From Streptomyces prunicolor NBRC 13075 (lineage in GTDB: Bacteria > Actinomycetota > Actinomycetes > Streptomycetales > Streptomycetaceae), in assembly GCF_000367365.1 (NCBI RefSeq), contig NZ_BARF01000074.1:124001-188000 (forward strand): a stretch of 64,000 nt of DNA, in the 5' to 3' direction. Within the stretch, counting starts at the first letter, position 1; every line of letters begins with the position of its first letter. The translations under genes were made by a program, and so were the position numbers. Below are positions 17,488 through 26,469 of this stretch, in pieces. Below the pieces are notes generated by a model, which did not search any database, was not told where the DNA came from, and saw only the letters and a program-made list of their open reading frames with translations.

Positions 17488-18855
17488 ATGCCCATGGGTC
17501 ACACGGCCACCGCCGAGGCAGGATCCGGCGGTCTGACAGCGACCGAACACCGCTTGGCCAACGGTCTGCGCGTGGTCCTCTCCGAGGACCACCTGACCCC
17601 GGTCGCGGCGGTGTGCCTCTGGTACGACGTCGGTTCCCGCCACGAGGTCAAGGGGCGTACCGGCCTGGCTCACCTCTTCGAGCACCTGATGTTCCAGGGC
17701 TCCGGACAGGTGAAGGGCAACGGCCACTTCGAACTGGTGCAGGGCGCGGGCGGTTCGCTCAACGGCACCACCAGCTTCGAGCGCACGAACTACTTCGAGA
17801 CCATGCCCACCCACCAGTTGGAGCTCGCCCTCTGGCTGGAGGCCGACCGGATGGGCTCCCTGCTGGCCGCCCTGGACGAGGAGTCCATGGAGAACCAGCG
17901 GGACGTCGTCAAGAACGAGCGCCGCCAGCGCTACGACAACGTGCCCTACGGGACGGCGTTCGAGAAGCTGACCGCCCTCGCCTACCCAGAGGGCCACCCC
18001 TACCACCACACGCCCATCGGCTCGATGGCTGACCTGGACGCGGCCACCCTGGAGGACGCGCGCGCGTTCTTCCGCACCTACTACGCGCCCAACAACGCGG
18101 TCCTGTCCGTGGTCGGCGACATCGACCCCGAGCAGACGCTCGCCTGGGTCGAGAGGTACTTCGGGTCCATCGCCGCGCACGACGGCAAGCCGACGCCTCG
18201 TGACGGCGCGCTGCCCGACACGATGGGCGGCGAGCTGCGCGAGGTCGTCGTCGAGGAGGTCCCGGCGCGCGCCCTGATGTGCGCCTACCGGCTCCCGGAG
18301 GACGGCACGCGCGCGTCCGACGCGGCCGACCTCGCCCTCACCATCCTGGGCGGCGGCGAGTCCTCGCTCCTCTACAACCGCCTTGTACGGCGCGACCGTA
18401 CGGCCGTCGCGGCCGGCTTCGGTCTGCTGCGGCTGGCCGGGGCGCCCTCCCTGGGGTGGCTGGACGTCAAGACGTCCGGTGACGTCGAGGTGCCGGTCAT
18501 CGAGGCCGCCATCGACGAGGAACTCGCCCGGTTCGCCGAGGAGGGCCCCACCGCCGAGGAAATGGAGCGCGCCCAGGCCCAGTTGGAGCGCGAGTGGCTG
18601 GACCGGCTCGGCACGGTCGCGGGCCGCGCGGACGAACTGTGCCGGTACGCCGTCCTGTTCGGCGACGCGCAGCTCGCCCTGACCGCCGTACAGCGCGTCC
18701 TGGACGTGACGGCGGAGGAGGTGCAGGAGGTCGCCAAGGCCCGCCTGCGCCCCGACAACCGCGCGGTGCTCGTCTACGAGCCCATCGCGGACGAGGACGA
18801 CGAGGACGAAGCGGCGGCAGCGGCCGGCGACGAGAACGAGGAGGCGGCCAAGTGA
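17488..18855 (+). CDS. M16-family zinc metallopeptidase, catalytically intact
   Basis: 455 residues. The inverted zinc motif HxxEH is present as H62-LF-E65-H66 (GLAHLFEHLMFQGS), and the third ligand candidate lies in the downstream NERRQRYDN. The second half is the C-terminal M16 fold (MCAYRLPEDG, GGGESSLLYNRL). M16 enzymes degrade or process peptides as a clam-shell of four homologous domains; here two genes supply two domains each. Translation starts at ATG 17488 or 17494. Its stop overlaps the GTG of the next gene by four bases, so the two subunits are translationally coupled and probably form a heterodimer. Confidence 0.9.
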   Translation: MPMGHTATAEAGSGGLTATEHRLANGLRVVLSEDHLTPVAAVCLWYDVGSRHEVKGRTGLAHLFEHLMFQGSGQVKGNGHFELVQGAGGSLNGTTSFERTNYFETMPTHQLELALWLEADRMGSLLAALDEESMENQRDVVKNERRQRYDNVPYGTAFEKLTALAYPEGHPYHHTPIGSMADLDAATLEDARAFFRTYYAPNNAVLSVVGDIDPEQTLAWVERYFGSIAAHDGKPTPRDGALPDTMGGELREVVVEEVPARALMCAYRLPEDGTRASDAADLALTILGGGESSLLYNRLVRRDRTAVAAGFGLLRLAGAPSLGWLDVKTSGDVEVPVIEAAIDEELARFAEEGPTAEEMERAQAQLEREWLDRLGTVAGRADELCRYAVLFGDAQLALTAVQRVLDVTAEEVQEVAKARLRPDNRAVLVYEPIADEDDEDEAAAAAGDENEEAAK

Positions 18856-20240
18856 CCGAGCTCGCCACGATGGAATTCCACCCGCAGCCCCAGGCCGGCG
18901 AGGCCAGGCCGTGGGCCTTCCCGGCCCCGGAGCGCGGGACGCTCGGCAACGGCCTGACCGTGCTGCGCTGCCACCGCCCCGGCCAGCAGGTAGTCGCCGT
19001 CGAGGTGCTCCTGGACGCGCCCCTGGAGGCCGAACCGGCCGGTCTGGACGGTGTCGCCACGATCACCGCGCGGGCCTTCTCCGAGGGCACCGACAAGCAC
19101 TCCGCCGAGGAGTTCGCCGCCGAGCTGGAGCGCTCCGGCGCCACCCTCGACGCGCACGCCGACCACCCCGGGCTGCGCCTCAGCCTGGAGGTACCGGCCT
19201 CGCGTCTGGCCAAGGGCCTCGGCCTGCTGTCCGACGCGCTGCGGGCGCCCGCCTTCGCCGACAGCGAGGTCGAGCGGCTGGTCCGCAACCGCCTCGACGA
19301 GATCCCGCACGAGACGGCCAACCCGTCCCGCCGCGCGGCCAAGGAGCTCTCCAAGGAGCTGTTCCCGGCGACCTCGCGCATGTCGCGTCCGCGCCAGGGC
19401 ACCGAGGAGACCGTCCAGAAGATCGACTCCGGGGCCGTACGCGCCTTCTACGAGCGGCACGTCCGCCCCGCCACGGCCACCGTCGTGGTCGTCGGCGATC
19501 TCACCGGCATCGACCTGGACGCCCTCCTCGCCGACACCCTGGGCTCGTGGACGGGCTCCACCGCGCAGCCGCGCCCCGTGCCGCCGGTCACCGCCGACGA
19601 CACCGGGCGGGTCGTGATCGTGCACCGTCCCGGCGCCGTCCAGACCCAGCTGCTCATCGGCCGGGTCGGATCCGACCGGCACGACCGCGTGTGGCCCGCC
19701 CAGGTGCTCGGCACGTACTGCCTCGGCGGCACCCTCACCTCCCGCCTGGACCGCGTCCTGCGCGAGGAGAAGGGCTACACCTACGGCGTGCGGGCGTTCG
19801 GCCAGGTGCTGCGCTCGGCACCCGACGGCACGGGCGCCTCGATGCTCGCCATCAGCGGCTCCGTGGACACCCCGAACACCGGTCCCGCGCTGGACGACCT
19901 GTGGACGGTGCTGCGCAAGCTCGCCGAGGGCGGACTCACCGACGCCGAGCGGGACATCGCCGTACAGAACCTCGTCGGGGTGGCGCCGCTCAAGTACGAG
20001 ACCGCCGCGGCCGTCGCGAGCACGCTGGCCGACCAGGTCGAGCAGCACCTGCCCGACGACTACCAGGCGACGCTGTACCAGCAGCTCGCCGCGACCGGCA
20101 CCGTGGAGGCCACCGCGGCGGTCGTGAACGCCTTCCCGGTGGACCGTCTGGTGACGATCCTCGTCGGCGACGCGGAGCAGATCAAGGAGCCAGTGGAGGC
20201 TCTCGGTATCGGCGAAGTGACCGTCGTCGCGGCCGAGTAG
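18852..20240 (+). CDS. M16-family partner subunit, lacking the zinc motif
   Basis: 462 residues with the M16 fold. At the position of HxxEH it has ITARAFSEGTDK, so the catalytic residues are absent. Its C-terminal region contains the substrate-binding signature (LDRVLREEKGYTYGVRAF), the Arg/Tyr pair typical of the non-catalytic subunit (as in mitochondrial MPP-alpha). The GTG start at 18852 overlaps the previous stop; the apparent longer frame upstream is inside the partner gene. The pair most likely works as one heterodimeric peptidase. Confidence 0.9.
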   Translation: MTELATMEFHPQPQAGEARPWAFPAPERGTLGNGLTVLRCHRPGQQVVAVEVLLDAPLEAEPAGLDGVATITARAFSEGTDKHSAEEFAAELERSGATLDAHADHPGLRLSLEVPASRLAKGLGLLSDALRAPAFADSEVERLVRNRLDEIPHETANPSRRAAKELSKELFPATSRMSRPRQGTEETVQKIDSGAVRAFYERHVRPATATVVVVGDLTGIDLDALLADTLGSWTGSTAQPRPVPPVTADDTGRVVIVHRPGAVQTQLLIGRVGSDRHDRVWPAQVLGTYCLGGTLTSRLDRVLREEKGYTYGVRAFGQVLRSAPDGTGASMLAISGSVDTPNTGPALDDLWTVLRKLAEGGLTDAERDIAVQNLVGVAPLKYETAAAVASTLADQVEQHLPDDYQATLYQQLAATGTVEATAAVVNAFPVDRLVTILVGDAEQIKEPVEALGIGEVTVVAAE

Positions 20241-20278
20241 ACGACCCGTAGCGAACCGAAGAGCGGCACGCGCGCGTG

Positions 20279-20315
20279 GGGGCCCTGGTGACTGAAGAGT
20301 CATCAGGGCCCCTTA
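20279..20315 (+). terminator. Rho-independent-type terminator after M16 operon
   Basis: GGGGCCCTGGTGACT (20279-20293) pairs with AGTCATCAGGGCCCC (20298-20312) with one wobble and a 4-base loop, followed by TTAATG. It separates the M16 operon from the riboswitch-controlled M23 gene. Confidence 0.75.
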
Positions 20316-20455
20316 ATGTCCGAATTGGGGGAGAGGTTGCCTGTCTGCCCTGTGGCATGTGCAACAAATTCCGTGATCCGTTTGGGGATTGAAAGTGGCC
20401 CCCCTTAGCGTCGGTCCGGCTGTCCGTCAGGCACCGCGCCGCACTCGCGGCACCG

Positions 20456-20601
20456 GACAGTCATCGCCGAGTCCCCGTACGGCGCGAGCCAGGGGAGCCG
20501 GGGACCCACGTCCCTGGGGTGAATCGGACGCCCGCGCGCACAGCGAGGGGGTCCGTAGGAGACCTTCCTGCTCCGAACCCGTCAGCTAACCCGGTAGGCG
20601 A
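20456..20601 (+). ncRNA. c-di-AMP (ydaO/yuaA-type) riboswitch
   Basis: The leader carries the conserved blocks of the ydaO class in order: GGGGAGCCGGGGACCCACG, then GGGGTGAATCGG, GTAGGAGACCTTCCTGCTCC, GAACCCGTCAGCTAACCCGG and TAGGCG. It ends about 27 bp before the start of the M23 peptidase gene. In actinobacteria this riboswitch senses c-di-AMP and turns off cell-wall hydrolase genes, which fits the downstream gene. Boundaries are approximate. The switch mechanism (terminator or RBS masking) was not resolved. Confidence 0.9.
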
Positions 20602-20627
20602 GAAGGAAGGAAAGGACCAGCCACTCC

Positions 20628-21383
20628 ATGGCGTTCACCCGCGCCACCGGGAAGCACCGTCGCCCGAGCCGGACCCACCGCACCACCGTTCGTGTCGCGA
20701 GCGTCGCGGCCCTCACCACCACCGGCGTCGTCGGCACCCTCGCCGGCGCCCCCGCGTTCGCCGCAGAGCCCGCCCCCGAACAGACCGGCCTCACCCCCGT
20801 CGTCGCCATCGGCGACTCCGTGGCCGAGAAGATCGACGCCCAGGCCGTCGCCCAGGAGCAGGCCGCCGCCGAAACCCTGGCCAAGGAGACCGCCCGGGCC
20901 AAGGCCGCAGCCCAGGCCAAGGCGGAGCGCGAGGCCGAGGTGCGCGCCGCCCGCGCCGCCGAGCGCAAGAGGCTCAACACCTTCGTCGCTCCGGTCACCG
21001 GCTCGTACGTCTCCACCGGCTACAAGACCGGCGGTTCCCTCTGGTCCTCCGGCGCCCACACCGGCATCGACTTCCACGCCTCGACCGGCACGAGCGTCCA
21101 CGCGGTCGGCTCCGGCACCGTCGTCGAGGCGGGCTGGGGCGGCTCGTACGGCAATGAGGTCGTGATCAAGATGGCCGACGGCATGTACACCATGTACGGC
21201 CACCTGTCCTCCATCGGTGTCTCCGTCGGCCAGACGGTCACTCCGGGCCAGCAGATAGGCCTCTCCGGGGCGACCGGCAACGTCACCGGGCCGCACCTCC
21301 ACTTCGAGGCCCGGACGACCGCCGAGTACGGCTCGGACGTCGACCCCGTCGCCTACCTCCGCAAGCACGGTGTGAACGTCTGA
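20628..21383 (+). CDS. Secreted M23 (LytM-type) peptidoglycan endopeptidase
   Basis: 251 residues. A long signal peptide with a basic n-region ends near LAGAPAFAAEP. Residues about 75-120 form an Ala/Glu/Lys-rich coiled coil. The C-terminal M23 domain has the zinc ligands H and D in HTGIDFHAS and the catalytic HLHF. It would cleave peptide cross-bridges in the cell wall. The start ATG at 20628 lies downstream of GGAAGGAAAGGACC. The c-di-AMP riboswitch in its leader ties expression to cell-wall/osmotic state. It is monocistronic, with a terminator downstream. Confidence 0.92.
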   Translation: MAFTRATGKHRRPSRTHRTTVRVASVAALTTTGVVGTLAGAPAFAAEPAPEQTGLTPVVAIGDSVAEKIDAQAVAQEQAAAETLAKETARAKAAAQAKAEREAEVRAARAAERKRLNTFVAPVTGSYVSTGYKTGGSLWSSGAHTGIDFHASTGTSVHAVGSGTVVEAGWGGSYGNEVVIKMADGMYTMYGHLSSIGVSVGQTVTPGQQIGLSGATGNVTGPHLHFEARTTAEYGSDVDPVAYLRKHGVNV

Positions 21384-21402
21384 CGACTCACCGCCGCACT
21401 TC

Positions 21403-21436
21403 CCGAAGCCCTGGCCCGCCCGGCCGGGGCTTTCGG
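21403..21436 (+). terminator. Putative terminator after M23 peptidase gene
   Basis: CCGAAGCCCTGGCC (21403-21416) pairs with GGCCGGGGCTTTCGG (21422-21436) with one bulge and a short loop, followed by CCTTTCC. It lies 20 bp after the stop codon. Confidence 0.65.
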
Positions 21437-21571
21437 CCTTTCCAGGGCCCATCTGTCCAAAAAATATGCATGGATTCCGGTCCGCCATCGGAAATTCCCG
21501 CTGATTGCAATAGAGTCACGGAACACACGTCAATCGTCGACGTTTCACGGGGATTAAGGCGGAGGTCGGAC

Positions 21572-22267
21572 ATGCGTATTCCGGCGCACTCGGTATGCAC
21601 GGCGATCCGGGACGACATCGTCGCCGGTGTCTACGAGCGCGGCAGCCGGCTCACGGAGGAACTCCTCGCGCGCCGGTACGGCGTCTCGCGCGTCCCCGTC
21701 CGGGAGGCCCTGCGCACGCTGGAGGCCGAGGGGTTCGTGGTGACCCGGCGGCACGCGGGCGCGTGCGTCGCGGAACCGACCGAGCAGGAGGCCGCCGACC
21801 TCTTGGAGATGCGGATGCTGCTGGAGCCGCTCGGCGCCTCACGGGCCGCCCAGCGGCGCACCGAGGCCCACCTCAAGGTGCTGCGCGGCCTCGTCAGGCT
21901 GGGTCAGGAGCGCGCCAGGAGGGGCAACAGCGAGGATCTGCGCTCCCTGGGCAGCTGGTTCCACGAGACGCTGGCCCAGGCCTCCGGGAGCCCCGCGCTG
22001 ACCTCGATGCTGACCCAGCTGCGGCACAAGATCGCCTGGATGTACGCGGTGGACGCACCGGCCAACCCCGTCGAGTCCTGGGCCGAGCACGGCGCCATCG
22101 TGGACGCGGTGGCACGCGGCGACAGCGAGCGCGCCCGCGCGATCACCGCCCTGCACACCGAGCGCGCGGGCACCGCGCACCGGCTGCGCTTTCCCGGCGG
22201 GGCGAACGGCACGGACCGTGTGAGGACTTCGCAACCTCCCGTAAACATGTCCGGCCTGCGGCATTAA
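21572..22267 (+). CDS. GntR-family transcriptional regulator (FadR/FCD type)
   Basis: 231 residues. An N-terminal winged HTH (about 8-70; YGVSRVPVREALRTLEAEGFVV) is followed by an all-helical FCD ligand domain (about 80-215) with candidate metal ligands in WFHETLAQ and the AEHGAIVDAV segment. The ATG at 21572 is preceded by GGCGGAGGTC; upstream in-frame codons lack a site. In Streptomyces a GntR regulator next to ptsH is a conserved arrangement, but the genes are convergent here and regulation of ptsH by it is not shown by sequence. Confidence 0.85.
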   Translation: MRIPAHSVCTAIRDDIVAGVYERGSRLTEELLARRYGVSRVPVREALRTLEAEGFVVTRRHAGACVAEPTEQEAADLLEMRMLLEPLGASRAAQRRTEAHLKVLRGLVRLGQERARRGNSEDLRSLGSWFHETLAQASGSPALTSMLTQLRHKIAWMYAVDAPANPVESWAEHGAIVDAVARGDSERARAITALHTERAGTAHRLRFPGGANGTDRVRTSQPPVNMSGLRH

Positions 22268-22335
22268 CACGGGCACCGTATACAAAGAGGAGATAATTCG
22301 CGGGGGATTATTTCTGCTGCCCGTAAGTGGAATTG

Positions 22336-22371
22336 CGAAGGGCTCGCCCGGTAATTCGGACGAGCCCTTCG
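22336..22371. terminator. Bidirectional terminator between GntR gene and ptsH
   Basis: CGAAGGGCTCG (22336-22346) pairs perfectly with CGAGCCCTTCG (22361-22371), with further internal CCG/CGG pairing. It lies between the two convergent genes, so it can serve both. Confidence 0.8.
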
Positions 22372-22488
22372 AGGTTGCGTGCAGTGTTTTGCGGTGAAAA
22401 GCACCGCAACCATCAATTGAGGAACCCCCGTGGCGCGCAACCGCCTCCGCGAGAGCGGCGCCGGTTCAGGCGCAAAGGGGGGGCGCGC

Positions 22489-22770
22489 TCAGACCGTTTC
22501 GGGGAGTTCCTCAAGGCCCTCCGCGACCAGCTTCGCCAGGCGGTCGAGGGCCGCGTCCGCGCCCTCGGCCTCGGAGGCGAGGACGATCTCCTCGCCGCCC
22601 TGGGCGCCCAGGCCCAGAACCGCGAGCATGGAGGCCGCGTTGACGGGGTTGCCGTCGGCCTTGGCGATCGTCACGGGGATACCCGAGGCCGTGGTGGCCC
22701 GGACGAAGATGGAGGCGGGGCGGGCGTGAAGGCCCTCCGCCCAGCCGACGTTGACGCGGCGCTCAGCCAT
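22489..22770 (-). CDS. ptsH: Phosphocarrier protein HPr
   Basis: 93 residues, the full family length. The phosphorylated histidine is H15 in GLHARPAS, and the regulatory-serine region is NAASMLAVLGLGA with S47. HPr carries phosphate from enzyme I to sugar-specific EIIA proteins of the phosphotransferase system in the cytoplasm. Whether HPr kinase exists in Streptomyces is doubtful, so S47 may be unmodified. It is monocistronic, with a bidirectional terminator downstream. Confidence 0.95.
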   Translation of the reverse strand: MAERRVNVGWAEGLHARPASIFVRATTASGIPVTIAKADGNPVNAASMLAVLGLGAQGGEEIVLASEAEGADAALDRLAKLVAEGLEELPETV

Positions 22771-22958
22771 GTGATGCTGCCCTTCAGAGTCTCAGGGTTG
22801 TCTAGACCAGTTTCCCACACGTGAAGCGAGCCCGGAGCGGCCCTGTGGACCGTCCGGAGCGAGTCGTCGGACCGCGGCCTCGGCCCGACTTCCCCATGCT
22901 GCTTTCTCCCCCAGACTGCCTCGCGCCGTTGTCGGACGCGAGCCGTACGCTGGGGCCC

Positions 22959-25781
22959 ATGCAGACCTCGTCGGACCGGCACGAGTACCCCGCCCACTGG
23001 GAAGCCGACGTGGTGCTGCGCGACGGGGGTACCGCGCGCGTCAGGCCCATCACCGTCGACGACGCCGATCGCCTGGTCAGCTTCTACGAGCAGGTCTCCG
23101 ACGAGTCGAAGTACTACCGCTTCTTCGCGCCGTATCCTCGCCTGTCCGCCAAGGATGTCCACCGCTTCACGCACCACGACTTTGTGGACCGGGTGGGACT
23201 CGCGGCCACCGTAGGCGGCGAGTTCATCGCCACCGTACGCTATGACCGCATTAGTGCCGACGGGCGTGCCGCCACCGCCCCGGCCGACGAGGCCGAGGTC
23301 GCCTTCCTGGTGCAGGACGCCCACCAGGGGAGGGGTGTCGCCTCCGCCCTCCTGGAGCACATCGCGGCCGTCGCCCGCGAGCGCGGCATCCGCCGTTTCG
23401 CCGCCGAGGTGCTGCCGGCCAACAACAAGATGATCAAGGTGTTCACGGACGCCGGCTACACCCAGAAGCGCAGCTTCGAGGACGGCGTCGTACGCCTGGA
23501 GTTTGACCTCGAACCCACTGACAGGTCCCTCGCCGTGCAGCGCGCGCGGGAGCAGCGCGCCGAAGCCCGGTCCGTACGACGGCTGTTGGGGCCCGGCTCG
23601 GTCGCCGTCGTCGGTGTCGGCCGTTCCCCCGGAGGGGTGGGCCGCAGCGTTCTCGACAACATCAGGGACGCCGGTTTCACCGGTGGCCTGTACGCCGTGA
23701 ACAAGGCCTTCCCCGAGGAGCAGAAGGACCTCGACGGGGTGCCGGCGTACCGCTCGGTGCGTGACATCGAAGGCCCTGTGGACCTGGTAGTGGTCGCCGT
23801 TCCGGTCGAGCACGTCCCCGAAGTCGTCACCGAGTGCGGCGAACACGGGGTGCAGGGGCTCGTCGTGGTCACCGCCGGGTACGCCGAGAGCGGCCCCGAG
23901 GGACGCGAGCGCCAGCGCGAACTCGTGCGCCACGCGCGCACGTACGGCATGCGCATCATCGGGCCGAACGCCTTCGGGGTCATCAACACCGCCGCCGACG
24001 TACGGCTGAACGCGTCCCTCGCGCCCGAGATGCCCCGCCCCGGACGCATCGGCCTGTTCGCCCAGTCCGGCGCCATCGGTATCGCGCTGCTGTCCCGGCT
24101 GCACCGGCGCGGGGGCGGGGTCACCGGAGTCACCGGCGTCTCCACGTTCGTGTCGTCCGGCAACCGCGCGGACGTGTCCGGCAACGACGTCCTTCAGTAC
24201 TGGTACGACGATCCCGACACCGACGTCGCCCTCATGTACCTGGAGTCCATCGGCAACCCCCGCAAGTTCACCCGCCTCGCCCGGCGCACCGCGGCGGCGA
24301 AGCCGCTGGTCGTGGTCCAGGGCGCCGGATCCGCCCCCCAGGGGCATGCAGTACGGGCGACGCGGTTGCCGCACGCGACCGTGTCCGCGCTGCTGCGGCA
24401 GGCCGGGGTGATCCGCGTCGAGACGATCACCGAGTTGGTCGACACGGGGTTGCTGCTCGCGCGGCAGCCGTTGCCCGGCGGGGCGCGGGTGGCGATCGTG
24501 GGCAACTCGGAATCGCTGGGGCTGCTGACCTACGACGCGTGCCTCTCCGAGGGGTTGCGGCCGCTCGCTCCGCTGGATCTGACCACGGCGGCGACGGCGG
24601 AGGACTTTCATCGGGCGCTGTCCGGGGCGCTGGCCGACGACTCCTGCGACGCGGTGGTCGTGACCGCGATACCCGCGGTGGGGGAGGGCCCCGAGGAGGA
24701 CGCGGCGTTGGCCGAGGCGTTGCGGTCGGCTGCCCAGGAGGTTCCCGGGAAGCCGGTACTGGTGGTGCACGTGGAGCTCGGGGGGCTTGCGGCGGCGCTG
24801 TCGGCCGCGATGAGCACGGCCCCACAGGCCGGTGCCAAGACGCCCGGTGTTGAAGGCGGTGTCCAACCTGCCGGCCGTATCGAACGCCCGCCCACCGCGG
24901 TGCCGGCATCCGAGGGCGGCGGCCTCATCCCCGCCTACCCCGCCGCCGAGCGTGCCGTCCGGGCGCTCGCCGAAGCCGTGAAGTACGCGCAGTGGCGGCG
25001 TGAGGCCGTCGACCCCGGACGGGTACCCGAGTTCGAGGACATCGACGAGAAGGGGTCCGCAGAGCTGATCGGCGGGCTGCTCGCGCGCGGGCAGGGGCTC
25101 ACGCTCGGCGTCGAGGAGACGTGCGAGCTGCTCGGGAAATACGGCGTCGACGTCCACCGCGCGCTGCCCGCACCCACCCCCGACGCCGCCGCCGAGGCCG
25201 CCCGCACCCTCGGCTACCCGGTCGCCCTCAAGGCCACCGCCCCGCACCTGCGACACCGGGCCGACCTGGGCGGCGTACGCCTGGATCTCGCGGACGAGGA
25301 GCAACTGCGGCGGGCGTACGCCGAGTTGGGCGAGCTGTTCGGGACGCCGCAGGAGCTGCGGCCGGTCGTACAGCGGATGGCGCCGCGCGGGGTCGACACC
25401 GTCGTACGGGCCGTCATCGATCCGGCGGCCGGGGCCGTGCTGTCGTTCGGGCTCGCCGGAGCCGCCTCGCAGCTGCTCGGGGACACGGCGCACCGGCTGA
25501 TTCCGGTCACGGACCGGGAGGCCGGTTCGCTGATCCGGTCGATCCGCACGGCGCCGCTCCTGTTCGGCTGGCGCGGCTCCACGCCGGTCGACACGCCTGC
25601 CCTGGAGGAGCTGATGCTGCGGGTGTCGCGGCTGGTCGACGATCATCCCGAGGTCGTCGCGGTGACCCTGGAGCCGGTCGTCGTGGCCGCGCACGGCCTG
25701 AGCGTGCTCGGCGCGTCCGTCCGCCTGGCCCCGCCGCCGGTCCGCGACGACCTCGGCCCGCGGACGCTTCCCGTGTACTGA
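22959..25781 (+). CDS. GNAT acetyltransferase fused to NDP-forming acyl-CoA synthetase (PatA-like)
   Basis: 940 residues. An N-terminal GNAT domain (about 20-170) shows the acetyl-CoA loop QDAHQGRGVASALL and the terminal NNKMIKVFTDAGY. Residues about 205-670 are CoA-binding and succinyl-CoA-ligase-like domains (VAVVGVGRSPGGVG; FAQSGAIGIALL), and about 715-935 is an ATP-grasp domain (GYPVALKATAPHLRHRADLGGV). The layout matches the Streptomyces protein lysine acetyltransferase SlPatA, which modifies acetyl-CoA synthetase; Salmonella Pat has the domains in reverse order. The synthetase part is probably regulatory. The start ATG 22959 begins the conserved region; an upstream ATG at 22821 has no support. 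Confidence 0.85.
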   Translation: MQTSSDRHEYPAHWEADVVLRDGGTARVRPITVDDADRLVSFYEQVSDESKYYRFFAPYPRLSAKDVHRFTHHDFVDRVGLAATVGGEFIATVRYDRISADGRAATAPADEAEVAFLVQDAHQGRGVASALLEHIAAVARERGIRRFAAEVLPANNKMIKVFTDAGYTQKRSFEDGVVRLEFDLEPTDRSLAVQRAREQRAEARSVRRLLGPGSVAVVGVGRSPGGVGRSVLDNIRDAGFTGGLYAVNKAFPEEQKDLDGVPAYRSVRDIEGPVDLVVVAVPVEHVPEVVTECGEHGVQGLVVVTAGYAESGPEGRERQRELVRHARTYGMRIIGPNAFGVINTAADVRLNASLAPEMPRPGRIGLFAQSGAIGIALLSRLHRRGGGVTGVTGVSTFVSSGNRADVSGNDVLQYWYDDPDTDVALMYLESIGNPRKFTRLARRTAAAKPLVVVQGAGSAPQGHAVRATRLPHATVSALLRQAGVIRVETITELVDTGLLLARQPLPGGARVAIVGNSESLGLLTYDACLSEGLRPLAPLDLTTAATAEDFHRALSGALADDSCDAVVVTAIPAVGEGPEEDAALAEALRSAAQEVPGKPVLVVHVELGGLAAALSAAMSTAPQAGAKTPGVEGGVQPAGRIERPPTAVPASEGGGLIPAYPAAERAVRALAEAVKYAQWRREAVDPGRVPEFEDIDEKGSAELIGGLLARGQGLTLGVEETCELLGKYGVDVHRALPAPTPDAAAEAARTLGYPVALKATAPHLRHRADLGGVRLDLADEEQLRRAYAELGELFGTPQELRPVVQRMAPRGVDTVVRAVIDPAAGAVLSFGLAGAASQLLGDTAHRLIPVTDREAGSLIRSIRTAPLLFGWRGSTPVDTPALEELMLRVSRLVDDHPEVVAVTLEPVVVAAHGLSVLGASVRLAPPPVRDDLGPRTLPVY

Positions 25782-25881
25782 TCCCGTGTCTCCGGTGACC
25801 GGTCCCGTGTACTGAGACAGCTGTGACGAGACCGTGCTCGACGGTGCCTCGCAGTCAGTGCGCCACCGTAGGATGGACGTC

Positions 25882-26469
25882 ATGGCCAAGACCAGTACGA
25901 CGACCCAGGGGCTGCGTGCGGCGATCGAGCGCAGCGGCTACTACCCGGCCCTCGTGGCCGAGGCGGTGGAGGCCGCCGTGGGCGGCGAGCCGATCCGGTC
26001 GTTCCTGGTCCACCAGGAGACCACGTTCGACCAGAACGAGGTGCGCCGGCACGTGACCGTGCTCGTCCTCACCGGCAACCGCTTCATCGTCAGCCACACC
26101 GACGAGCAGTCCGCCGACAGCACCTCCCCGACGCCGTACGCCACGACGTCCACGGAGTCCGTGAAGCTCGGCCGGATCTCGTCGGTGGTGCTCAGCCGCG
26201 TGGTCGCCAACCCGGAGTCGTACGCGCCGGGCACGCTGCCCCGTGAGGTCGTGTTGACCATCGGCTGGGGTGCCGTCGCCCGGATCGACCTGGAGCCGGC
26301 CGCCTGCGGCGACCCCAACTGCGAGGCCGACCACGGCTACACGGGCAATTCGACGGCGGACGACCTGAGCCTGCGCGTCAGCGAGGCCGGGGACGGCCCC
26401 GAGACGGTGCGGGAGACCCTCGCCTTCGCGCAGTCGCTCTCCGAGGCGACCGCGGACGTACCGCGATAA
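25882..26469 (+). CDS. DUF5998 family protein
   Basis: 195 residues of unknown function, a family I know as DUF5998, conserved in Streptomyces. It has no signal or membrane segment. Visible features are the N-terminal QGLRAAIERSGYYPALV and a late cysteine pair CGDPNCEADHGY that could bind metal. ATG 25882 is chosen because TAGGA lies at proper distance; an ATG 9 bp upstream is too close to it. The stop TAA overlaps the next ATG by one base, so it is coupled to the phosphodiesterase gene. Confidence 0.75.
   Translation: MAKTSTTTQGLRAAIERSGYYPALVAEAVEAAVGGEPIRSFLVHQETTFDQNEVRRHVTVLVLTGNRFIVSHTDEQSADSTSPTPYATTSTESVKLGRISSVVLSRVVANPESYAPGTLPREVVLTIGWGAVARIDLEPAACGDPNCEADHGYTGNSTADDLSLRVSEAGDGPETVRETLAFAQSLSEATADVPR

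Noticed and set aside
22671..25889. 1072-residue open frame on the minus strand
   Set aside because: It lies antisense to the GNAT/acyl-CoA synthetase gene, whose domains are clear. Long antisense frames are common in DNA of this GC content.
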